From: Prinia subflava
Lineage: Eukaryota > Chordata > Aves > Passeriformes > Cisticolidae
Direction of reading: 5' to 3'
Length of the DNA: 64,000 nucleotides
Assembly: GCF_021018805.1 (NCBI RefSeq)
Contig: NC_086248.1
Coordinates: forward strand, 62,567,985 to 62,631,984
Position numbers and translations under genes: made by a program. The notes below the pieces were generated by a model. The model made no database searches and was not told the DNA's origin. It saw only the letters and a list, made by a program, of their open reading frames with translations. Positions 35,452 to 44,475 of the stretch are shown here, one piece after another (within the stretch, counting starts at the first letter, position 1; every line of letters starts with the position of its first letter).

Positions 35452-36412
35452 TGTTATGAATGAATTCTCAGTGAGTGTGGATGCTCCAAAGGCTACCCCT
35501 GTGTAGCTGCTGTGGACCGAGATGTGGTGGGGTTATGTCTCCAGAACTCCCGAGATGGCTGCCTCTGCCCCCAGCCCTGACGGATCCGCTGCCGGACCCC
35601 CGCCGCTGCTGGTGTCGCGGCCCTTGCCCCCGGGAAGTGGCGGCCCCGCGGCTGGCTGGGAGATGAGGGGAGTGCCAAGCATGGTTCTGTGGGGCTCTGG
35701 AGGGGGCAATGGGAGAGACATTGCCCTCAGAGACAGGTGACCCCCATCCCTGGCGGGACTGGGCAGCCATCCTGCTGGTCCTGCATTTCTGAATTAGCAT
35801 GTAAAAGCAAGTTGATTGTCCTAGCTGTGCCTGCTGTAATCGGAGCTCACCTACTTCCCCCCCGCCCCCACCACGCTGCCTACTTGAGGAGGGCATATGC
35901 AAATAAGATGAACACACAGCATGCTGGGAGAGAGTTCTTTGAGGATAAAAGGCACCCCAAGATGGAAGACTGGACACGGTGAAAGATCCAGGTCATGCTC
36001 TCACCAAGGAGGAGGTGGATGGAGTTTGAGAACTCACCATAATCTATTAAGAGTCTGACGGGCGTGGGGACTAGGCCAGCTCAAGGGACAGAGACAGAGA
36101 GCGAGAAACTCTCAAGGTTTTTCCCCAAGAGTAAAGAACTGACGTGTGCCACTTTGCACTTCAGTGACAGACTCCCACCGCTCTGCCTTCTGATGGTTGA
36201 CCAGAGAGAACTCCTAGCTGTTCCCATGGAAACAAGGACTCGGCACCTACTGTTTGCAGTTGAGTGATGAACTGGGACAGCACCTGCTCCTTCGAATTGC
36301 AGCATGAAAAACTCCTGTCTTTCCCTACCACCCAGCTGATGACTTCAATAAAAAGCTGATCACTTTAATAAAGAGCTGAATATTAGTAAAGGCATAAGCC
36401 CTGTTCTTTTCA
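35452..36412 (+). mobile_element. solo LTR inserted in the 66-bp array
   Basis: This 961-bp element starts TGTTATGAAT and ends CTTTTCA and splits one repeat unit exactly, with a 4-bp duplication GGGT. Two AATAAA signals (36347-36352 and 36367-36372) and an upstream 'ggataaaagg' TATA-like box near 35943 give plus orientation, opposite to the host locus. The first 400 bp are very GC-rich. A 4-bp duplication is typical of class I (gammaretrovirus-like) ERVs, unlike the 6-bp duplications elsewhere in the window. The open frames inside it (35468-35982) are not recognisable retroviral genes. Confidence 0.82.
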
Positions 36413-38302
36413 GGGTCAGCTCTGGCTCATGCAGGTTTCCCCTTGGAACACTTTCTTGTAGCTACCTGCAACTCCCAGAGCAAGCTCTGGCTCTCTGCAG
36501 GCTTCCCCTTGGGGCACTTCCTGGTATCTACCGTCATTCCCTGGGCGCAGTTCTTGCGCACTGCAGGCTTCCACTTGGGATACATTCTAGTAGTAACTAG
36601 GCTTCCAAATGGGATATGTTCTGGTATCTACCAGCTTCTCCTGGGGTAAGCTCCTGCTCACTGTAGGCTTTACCGTGGGAATCTTCCTGATAGCTGCCAG
36701 AATCTCCTGGAGTAAGCTCTGGCTCATTGCAGGCTTCCCTTTGGGATACATCCTAGTAGTTACCAGAATCTCTTGGGGTCATCATTGGCTCACTGCAGAA
36801 CTCCCCCTTGGGGCATTCCCTGGTAACTGCCATAATCTCCCTGGGACAGCTCTGGCTCGTTTCAGGCTTCTACTTGGGATACTTCCTGATAACCATCACC
36901 TTTTCCTGTGGACAGCTCTGGTTCATTGCAGGATTCCCCTTGGGACACTTCCTGGTAGTTACCAGCTTCTAGTGGGGTCAGCTCTGGGGCCTGCTCACTG
37001 CAGGCTTTCCCTTTGGAGAAATGTCCTTGTTACTACCGGCATCTCCCTGGGGTCAGCTCTGGCTCACTGCAGGCTTCCAAATGAGATATGTTCTGGTATC
37101 TACCAGCTTCTCCTGGGGTAAGCTCCTGATCAGTGCAGGCTTCCCCACGGGAATCTTCCTGAAAGCTGCCAGCATCTTTTGGGGTAAGCTCTGGCTCATT
37201 GCAGGCTTCCCTTTGGGATACATCGTAGTAGTTACCAGAATCTCCTGGGGGCATCACTTGCTCACTGCAGGCTCCCCCTTGGAAGACTCTTCTGTAGATA
37301 CCAGAATTTTCCTGGGTAAGCTCTGGCTCCCTGCAGCCTTTGCCTTTGGATACTTCTCAGTAAATATTGGCATCTGCAAGTGATAGCAATGGCTTACTGC
37401 AGGCTTGTCCTTGTTATAACACATTATCATAGCTGCCAGTATTGCAAAGGGACAGCTCTGGCTTGCTGCAGGCTTCCCCTTGGGTCACTTACTAATAGCT
37501 ACCATTATTCCCTGGGGGCAGCTCATGCTCACTGCAGGCTTTCCCTTGGGAAACATCCTTGTTACTACCGGCATCTCCCTGGGACAGCTCTGGCTCACTG
37601 CAGGCTTCCACTTTGGGATACTTCCTGATATCCACCAGGTTTTCCTGTGGACAGTTCCTGCTCACTGCCGCTTCCGGATATGTTCTGATGGCTACCAGTT
37701 TCTCCTGGGGTCAGCTCCTGCTCACTGCAGGCTTCACCCTGAGAATTTTTGTGATAGCTGGAAGCATCTCCTGGGATTAGCTCTGGCTCATTGCAGGCTT
37801 TCCTTTGGGATACATTCCAGTAGATACCAGCATCTCTTGGGAACATCTCTGTCTCACTGCAGGCTTCCACTTGGGATTCTTTCTGGTAGCCACCAGCTTC
37901 TCTTAAGGCCAGCTCCTTTTTAATGCAGGCTTTATCCTGGGAAGCTTCCTGATAGCTACCAGCATCTTCTGGTACAGCTGTGGCTCTCTGCAGGCTTCCC
38001 CTTGGGATACATTCTGGTAGCTACCAGCATCTCCTGGGGTGTTCTCCTGCTCACTGTCGGCTTTCGTTTGGGACATATCCTGGTAGTGACTAGCATTTCC
38101 CTGGGACTTCTCTGGCTCACTTCAGGCTTTCTCTTTCAATTCTTCCAGGTAGCTACCAGCATCTCACTGGGGGGACAGGAAGAGGGTTGGGGGTATGCTC
38201 CAGCTAACCACAGGATTGTCCTTGGAAAGCTTTAGAATAGGCAGCGTTCTCTTCTGGGGGCAGCTATGGCTGACTGCAGGCTTCCCCTTGGGGTACATTC
38301 TA

Positions 38303-38653
38303 CTAGCTACCAGCCTCTGCTGGGGTGAGCTTCTGCTGCATGCAGACTTCCTCCTTGGAAATCTCCTTATGACAACCGGCATCTCCTGGGGTCAGCTCTG
38401 GCTCAGTGCAGGCCTCCCCTTGGGTCACCTCTTGGTATTTGTTCCTTACTCCTTTAGATAGCTTTCCGTCTTCCTCCTCTTCTGACTGGGAAAGCTGAAG
38501 CTCGCCAGCCAAGCCCCCTCCTCGCTGTCTACCTGTGGCAGTACTGACCTCCTTCCTGCTGCTCACTGGGAGTGTGCTCCCAGGGGGCTTGGGGAGGGCC
38601 TGGGAGGGTAGCAAGTGCTGTGCAGGATAGATATCCGGGTCTCTTTCATTCAT
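38303..38653 (-). pseudogene. unique segment running into the first repeat units
   Basis: This frame of 116 codons opens with ATG at 38653 (MNERDPDIYPAQHLLPSQAL), continues through a basic/serine linker (SSRKEVSTATGRQRGG) and an acidic stretch (GELQLSQSEEEEDGKLSKG), then enters the repeats without a break (YQEVTQGEACTEPELTPGD). The in-frame junction of unique and repeated protein-like sequence is the best evidence that the minus strand is the coding one. It may continue from upstream rather than start at this ATG. It stops after about two repeats. Confidence 0.5.
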
Positions 38654-38674
38654 GCTGGAGCTGCTTCTTTTAGT

Positions 38675-38800
38675 TGTGCAGCCATGCTCTGCTCCAGGTC
38701 CCCCTGTTGTGCTGGCTGGTGCCAGATGCCCGGATCTCCAGCACAGCCTTGCTCATGTTAATGTTCCACACTAAGTCCAGGAGAGCCTGGCTGGAGCCTG
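38675..38800 (-). pseudogene. frame-shifted conserved-looking segment
   Basis: In a different minus frame from both neighbours, this segment reads LLDLVWNINMSKAVLEIRA followed by a Ser/Gly/Trp-rich stretch. Hydrophobic and charged residues alternate as in a folded domain. It fits between the frames at 38771-39142 and 38303-38653 if one small insertion or deletion lies on each side, which suggests a frameshifted coding region. Confidence 0.35.
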
Positions 38801-39142
38801 GGGGCTGTGTGAGGCATGGCCTGGGCTCTCTGTCCCTGCTGATGGCACCTCCTCACTGAGGGCAGGAGAATCTGGTGCCATTTCCACCTCAGGAGCCAGA
38901 GGCTCAGGGGGCTCCTCCTGCTGAGCAGGTCCAGCAGCAGCTGCCGTCTCAGCCTCTGTGGGGAGAACTGCCTGGGGTAGGAGAGGTGCCATTGCTACAG
39001 CTCCTGGACTGTCACACTTTCTTCCCAGTGGTACAGCTCTTTCTGAGTGCCATTTCCCCACTGGACTCCCACACCTACCTTGCACTGCTGCAGTTCTTGG
39101 TGTCTCATGGCCCCTCATGGAGAAACTTCCTGAACTTGTCAT
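38771..39142 (-). pseudogene. Pro/Glu/Ala-rich minus-strand segment
   Basis: This frame, same phase as the 38653 frame, contains MAPLLPQAVLPTEAETAAAA, then an acidic Pro/Glu-rich run (EEPPEPLAPEVEMAPDSPAL) and a Ser/His-rich end. It looks like a disordered linker. It stops at 38771, and two stops separate it from the next in-phase frame. No family is recognised. Confidence 0.35.
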
Positions 39143-39234
39143 TGGTTAAACTCTCAGACTGTCACTTCCCACAGGCAAGGCTCTGAGCTGCTGACGTCTG
39201 ACCATTGAGAAAGCTCTTGGTCCATGTCGTATTC

Positions 39235-39561
39235 TCACTCTTTGTCCATGGTGACAAAGGCCTCCTCCTCCTCAGTCTCCGACAGTGACAGGACTGAGCT
39301 GCCACCTGCCCCCACCCACTGCCTGCTGAGGGCCTGCTCTTCAGCCAGCAGGGCAAGGGGCTGGGTGCCTGGGAGTTGGGGTTTGCCTTGTTCTCTGCCT
39401 CTTACATCCGCTAGTGCGGAGGGGTGCCTGGGAGCTGCTTCCTGTTGAACAAATGGCTCTCCTGGGACTGGGAACCCCAGCGCTCCACAGCCCTTCGATA
39501 CCCCTGCAGGGCGTGCCTCCGACATGTCACAAGGGCCTCTGGGCACCACAGTGTCCTGCAT
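39235..39561 (-). pseudogene. N-terminal-most protein-like segment of the repeat locus
   Basis: From an ATG at 39561 (MQDTVVPRGPCDMSEARP) this frame runs 108 codons to a TGA at 39235, through Gly/Pro/Gln-rich sequence to an acidic motif SVLSLSETEEEEAFVTMDKE. The same frame continues past that stop with protein-like sequence (YDMDQELSQWSDVSSSEPCL) that resembles the repeat units, but with further stops by 39100. This suggests decay by single-base changes. A stop just upstream of the ATG means any earlier exon must be elsewhere. Confidence 0.4.
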
Positions 39562-39567
39562 CACCAA

Positions 39568-39796
39568 GGGCCCTGACAGAATGCTCCTGTGTCACAAGGG
39601 GCCACGCCTGCCACCCCTTCACAGCCCATTCCACTGGGAGTGGCATGGAGCAGCGCCCAGACCCACGGGCTTCCAGCCTCTTGTTATGATACAAGTGTTA
39701 AAATTATCAGAAATGCCTCTGCCTGAATTTAGGGTGCAAACCTATGCCATATGCCAAAGTCGATGGTGTGGGTCTTATTTAGCGGTAAATGAGACA
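39568..39796. other. region upstream of the repeat-protein locus
   Basis: No clear promoter is visible. A possible LTR terminus (TGTTATGATAC at 39682) resembles the ends of the 32056 and 35452 LTRs, but no opposite end or target duplication was found. Confidence 0.3.
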
Positions 39797-39985
39797 CAGA
39801 GAGAGAAAAAGAGAGAGAGAGAAAGAAATAGAAATAGAAATAGAAATAGAAATAGAAATAGAAATAGAAATAGAAATAGAAATAGAAATAGAAATAGAAA
39901 TAGAAATAGAAATAGAAATAGAAATAGAAATAGAAATAGAAATAGAAATAGAAATAGAAATAGAAATAGAAATAGAAATAGAAAT
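39797..39985 (+). repeat. GA-rich tract and pure (GAAATA)n hexanucleotide microsatellite
   Basis: A GA-rich purine tract (39797-39824) runs into about 27 uninterrupted copies of GAAATA (39825-39985). No interruptions are visible. The long open frames with alternating Ile-Glu or Asn-Arg across it are products of the repeat, not genes. Confidence 0.95.
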
Positions 39986-40250
39986 GGGGTGGGGAGAGAG
40001 AAAGTGAGTGACCGAGCCAGATTAAGTAGAAAACCTCACTATTTTTTGGATCCCAATGATGTCCCCTTGATGCTCTCCATCAAGTCTTCTTGGTGGTGTT
40101 ATAATTCTTATTATTTTTATTCTTATTCAGCTTTTTATTCTTATTCATTTTATTATTATTCTTTCTAATATTTACTTCTACTGTATCATATTCTGCATAA
40201 TTTTATTGTCATTGTGATTCTGATACTCTTATTCTTTTATTCATTTCACG
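39986..40250. repeat. imperfect pyrimidine/AT repeat (TTATTC-like)
   Basis: After 120 bp of ordinary sequence, 40105-40245 is a degenerate run of TTATT/TTATTC/TATTC units, pyrimidine-rich where the preceding microsatellite is purine-rich on the same strand. Confidence 0.7.
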
Positions 40251-43200
40251 ACATCCCCCCACTCTCCCAACCACACACACACTTTTTTTGTATGAATAGT
40301 TCACTTGTTTTCTTTAAAGGCGGATTGAGAGGTAGAGACTGTTTTTTGAAGGGAACTAGACATGTACAGAGGAGAAGCAAAATCTTAAATAGACACAAAC
40401 TTGCCTTTGGGAAGTGTGTTGGTGAGTGAACAAACAGCTAAATGCAGTTTTACCTGCAACATGCCTAAGGGGGCATGTGGAAGGGAAAGCATGCATAACC
40501 CACATGGGAGCACAAATTCAAAATGTTTATCTGATTGTTCTAAGTGTATTCATTTTGTTCTTGTTCTTTTCTGTTACACCCAAGCACTTTCTGTGGTATT
40601 TTTTCTCCCGAATCCCATTTCATGTTCTTGTATTGTGCAAATAGCCAGCAAAACATTTGTAGAAGGGGCCGTAAGGTTTATTTTTTTATTTTTAAGTAAT
40701 GTCCAATGAAGACTTCTCCAAGGCTTAGATAATACTCTATGTCTACTGGGGTGAAAAGAGAGATGTAGTGGGGAAGGCTGAAATAATATTAATTGATAAG
40801 AACTTTAAAAGCTAGCTCAGTTTTTGAAGTCCGTTCTCCATAACAGCAAATCTAACCACTGATATTTTGTCTCTGATAAAAAGATACATATTCTTTCTTG
40901 AAATAAATGGATAATTCCAGTCATTGTGGCTCCATAATCAGCCTTACCGATGAATACCATTGACCAGATGTTTGATACATTGTCATTATTGAGCTTTCCT
41001 TCTGGTATTTAAACTTATGCTGGGTTACACTTAATTACATCAGTGTAGTTCTATTATCATTTCCCTTCATGACAAAATCTTGACTTATCTGGTTGAAAAA
41101 TTGCTGGCTGTGATCAGGCACCTGACAGCTTTGGAGAAGAATGACCTTTAACATGAAGCTAAATAGGATGTTTGCTCTTATTTATACTTGGGTGAAATTC
41201 AGCTCATGAACATGTGCTCTCAGATTTCTTTCTGAGAAGAAAGTTTGTGTTAGACACAAACACTCTAGCAATGTTCTCTGATACTGTAGGGCTTGCAGGT
41301 GTTATGAATCTAAGTCTAGCATTAGAAAATAATTCCATTACCACATACGGCTATTTTAGTCATCAGCTTTTCTCATTTTGGGTTGAAGATGTCACCATCT
41401 TCTGATGGCTACACCTGGAATATTAAGCTGCTTCAAGCTACTAGACAGATACTACAAAGAATAACTTAAAACATTTTGATTATTTTGGAATGTAATATTA
41501 GATCTCAAATTAAGTTTGGGTTAGGTTAATTTCTCCTTATTGTTAAAAAAGTGTCACTTGTATTAATACAGCCTTTCCTTTTCCAGAGATCGTTGCAGCA
41601 TACTGTCTACTTTCTTCTGCCTGTTGGCCTGTAACAAAAAACTTTTGTCTCCCCTTATGACAAAAATTGCAGTTCTACCTGCTAGCATTATCACCTGTTA
41701 ACACCAGAAAGAATGCTACCATTTTGCCGTGTGAAGACGCAGTTCTTGCAGTTCTTGATTCCCTAGCCCCAAGGAAGGAAGGACAAAGGAAAAGGAGTGT
41801 CATGAATGGAGGCTCCTGTCACTCCAAGGCCTATGTTTCATTAAGGCGGGGAATTTAAACTCTTCCTTTCTGCTTTGAAAAGCATCTAATTCGCCCTAAG
41901 TTGCATCTAGCAACTAGCAAAAGCATCTAATTTGCTAAGTTGCACTAGCAACAGCATTCCGGTATGAGCAGAAAACCTAGAATGTCCTGATTGCTCCAGT
42001 TCCAGATTTTGTCAGCTCTTTTCCTGCTAAGAGGAGCAAGTCATATCCTAAAGATACACAGATGCCTTTGCATACTCTCATGGTTGCTGGCAGTGAATGT
42101 AATTTAGACTTTTGGGATGCAGCCTTTTCATTCTAGACCGATGCAGTAACAAAATCACATCCCTGCATTTTCAATAACTTGGCAAACCACCACTTCATTT
42201 TGCAGTTACAGTGCCTTCCTTTTTTTTCCCCAAACATTCAGTCAGTTCAGGAGATGTAGATATTTTGTGAGTTTTATTCCCTAAGCCATGATTTCAGCAC
42301 TTTAGTTAGATTATATCAGTATTAAGTATATCAGACAGTCACACAAAGTGTTGGCTTACAAAATTTGTATATAAGCAATAGCATATTTCTATTTATTGCT
42401 CAATTTTGGGCTTAAAATATTAGAAGATTTTCTTTGATATATGACTGACCTTTTTCTAGTAGGGCGTTATGAAAATAAAAGCAATTTCAATTATTCTTTA
42501 CTTCATTGCATCTATTTCAATACCATAGTTCTTATCTTCCTGTTTCTATCTGTAAAGAAAAAAAAAAAAGAAAACCAAGTTTGAGGTGTCCATTTTATTG
42601 CATTATAACAAAATATTAAGTACAATGTCCTGTGTTTTGATTCCTCTTGTTTTATCTTGACAAAATAATCTTTGTTACATTTCAACACAGCATTTTGATA
42701 AAAAATAGTATTTGCTTTAAGAATAACCATGTGTAGTTTTTGTTATCGACCCATAAAAAGCCTAATTCTCAGCAATCTTAAGACAATGTTCTCAGCAAGA
42801 GACTGAAATATCACAAAGAATGATCTCCTGGTGAGAAGAAGCAAAAGATAGATTCCTTTCAGCAAAATGCAAATTAATTTCACAGGGTTTTGCTCAGCAC
42901 AGCAAAGGGAACCATAGCAACATAAGCAAGCATCTACATTCAAAAGCTGTTGACTGATACAACTGAGACAAAAATTAAAGGGCAAAATCAATAGTGTTCA
43001 AAGTTTGCAAGCAAAGATGTGATCATCATTCAAATTTTCCATTTGGATTCAGAGCTCATACAAAATCAGGTATAAAGGTCACAGATAAGTAATTTTGAAC
43101 CTCTGACTTGGATTTCTACTGATATAAAAAATTTCAGTAGACTGAAAGGGTGCCTTGTGAAATGCAAGTCCTTGTGCCGTGTGCAGGGTATTTGGTGGTA

Positions 43201-43880
43201 ACTTTCCCGGTTCCTGGAGATTCAATGAATTAGAAAGATAACCTACTGTGGCGGTTGCTACTGCATATATTGCACTAATTAACAATCCTGATCTTCTTCT
43301 GTAGATGACCTGTCATGACACCAGCATCAAATGCTGTTTTACTTCTGTGGATCGGACACTATTTTGCTTAGAGAGTCACAGTCTTTTTGGGAATAATAAC
43401 AGAAAAATTCAGACTGGATTCAATCCATAAAGAAGTGATAGGAGAGAAGATTATTAATGGCAGCCACTGCAGCTTCCTGTGTGGGAAAAGAAGAACAAAA
43501 AAACCCCAGAAGCTAAAAAAATCCCCCCAGAGTATATCTGTTTTACAATATATAACATCAATTTGAATTTAGATAATGACTTTGGTTGATAAAAGCTCTG
43601 TAAAACACAAAGCCTTTGAGTAAGCAGTTTGATTTGTACTTTATGACCTTCAGATTGAAATCTGGCATTTATGCTCAAGATAATTAGATGAGAACTGGCC
43701 TGAAGCCCTCAAAACTTGTCATTAATAAGAAATAAGAGGTGAATGGAGTACCTAGTGCAGAAATTTCCATTGAAGATTTTCAAGGAGTAGTTTTCAGTGC
43801 AGCATGGCTCAATATACTCATCAGTAACTAAGAACCAAATTAAAAAAAATAAAATAATACCACTGTGCACATTAAACAGA
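40251..43880. other. intergenic unique DNA
   Basis: 3.6 kb with no recognisable gene or transposon. A small imperfect duplication containing 'agcatctaatt' lies at 41881-41952, and a poly-A run near 42557-42569. Confidence 0.5.
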
Positions 43881-43886
43881 GCCTAG

Positions 43887-44318
43887 TGTTGAGTTTGAAT
43901 AAAACTTTGAGTTAAGGCTGTGGGAGAAATCCCCCTGGTTAGAGTGAGAGGAATCTCACCCTTAAAACCTCATGGGAGTTCTCTATGTTAATTAGACTAG
44001 AAAGTTCTTTGTTCTTCGTTCAGTGATTGGTTTCTTTTTGCTGCATTGTTACAAATATTTGTCACCGTGCTCCCCCATTGGATGCAGTACCTCAAACTCC
44101 ACCCTAACCCTCCGTTATGTAAATACTGTATCCATCCTGGACCCTGCCCTTTGGTGCATTCCCATATCTGGTGATTGGCCTTCTGCAGGCTGTTAGTTTG
44201 CCTATTAAACTGGTTCTGTTTCTGATTTCACTGGAGCGTGACTGTCTTTCTTCTTACCGGCCCCTGCGGACTCTCAACTGACATCTCTGAGCATCACAGC
44301 CTGTCAGGGCTTGTGACA
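43887..44318 (+). mobile_element. solo LTR (boundaries tentative)
   Basis: The block has LTR layout in plus orientation: CCAAT-related boxes (ATTGG near 44026 and 44079), an ATTAAA signal near 44205 and a U5-like pyrimidine-rich end. The best boundaries are TGTTGAGT to TTGTGACA with flanks GCCTAG (43881-43886) and GTCTAG (44319-44324), five of six matching. An alternative start is TGTGGGAG at 43919. No viral genes are present. Confidence 0.6.
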
Positions 44319-44340
44319 GTCTAGTGTTGTCCTTATTTGT

Positions 44341-44475
44341 AGAGGGGGGGAGGGGAATTAGCAGATACGTGGCTTTATTTCTGTAAATGTGGTGTTTTTG
44401 GGGGTTTTTTGGTGGTTTTTTTGGGGGGTTTGTTTTGTTTTGTTTTGTTTGTTTGTTAGTTTTTGTTTTTCCTAT
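44341..44475 (+). repeat. G/T-rich tract with G-runs and (TTTTG)n
   Basis: G-runs of 4-7 (near 44344-44355, 44400-44404, 44422-44427) alternate with T-runs and pass into TTTTG/TTTG repeats (44430-44475), directly downstream of the LTR. Confidence 0.8.

Larger units (their letters stand above)
34510..37400. repeat. higher-order duplication within the 66-bp array
   Basis: Blocks of about five units occur more than once in the same order: near 34510-34830 and again near 37078-37400, with a partial third copy near 36605-36850. The signature run 'tgtagataccagaattt' ... 'tttgcctttggatactt' ... 'ggcatctgcaagtg' is present in both full copies. A second pair is near 34990-35160 and 37715-37880. Thus the array grew partly by segmental duplication of multi-unit blocks. 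Confidence 0.75.
33640..38435 (-). repeat. 66-bp (22-codon) coding-type tandem repeat array
   Basis: The unit is 66 bp (checked at 35071-35136). On the plus strand it begins 'ctcactgcaggcttcccctt' and ends '...ctcctggggtcagctctgg'. Excluding the LTR there is room for roughly 58 units; divergence between neighbours is high, and the left end is the most degenerate. Because 66 is a multiple of 3 and the unit has few stops, several frames are open on both strands. The minus frame that connects to the flanking unique sequence reads PELTPGDAGSYQEVSQGEA as its core. Neighbouring blocks of several units are duplicated (see the higher-order repeat). Confidence 0.88.
33178..39567 (-). pseudogene. decayed minus-strand locus encoding a 22-residue-repeat protein
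   Basis: I do not recognise the family. Reading leftwards, the locus has a protein-like head (39.57-38.44 kb), a long 66-bp tandem array (38.4-33.6 kb) and a protein-like end (33.64-33.18 kb). Minus-strand translation is acidic and polar, with repeated E, S, P, Q and G, and unique segments continue in frame into the first repeat. The frame changes several times and in-frame stops occur, so the copy as sequenced cannot make one protein unless introns or assembly errors explain the breaks. A 961-bp solo LTR splits the array. The locus may be a dead copy of an expressed avian gene, one of a family of repeat-rich copies, or a poorly assembled live gene. Confidence 0.5.

Noticed and set aside
35468..35982. 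169-codon minus frame and overlapping plus frames
   Set aside because: They lie wholly in the GC-rich U3 part of the solo LTR and show no known protein similarity.
33640..38435. CRISPR-like array
   Set aside because: Units are contiguous 66-bp degenerate repeats without unique spacers, in a vertebrate genome.
33808..38461. Long plus-strand open frames with hydrophobic 22-residue repeats (LTAGFPLGYILV-type) that look like repeated membrane segments
   Set aside because: The 66-bp unit is a multiple of three and poor in stops, so several frames stay open on both strands. Only the minus strand has flanking unique sequence that joins the repeats in frame. The plus-strand reading is most likely a mirror of it.
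39524..40168. 214-codon frame with a long Arg-Asn repeat and a 72-codon Ile-Glu frame
   Set aside because: Both are translations of the GAAATA microsatellite in different frames.
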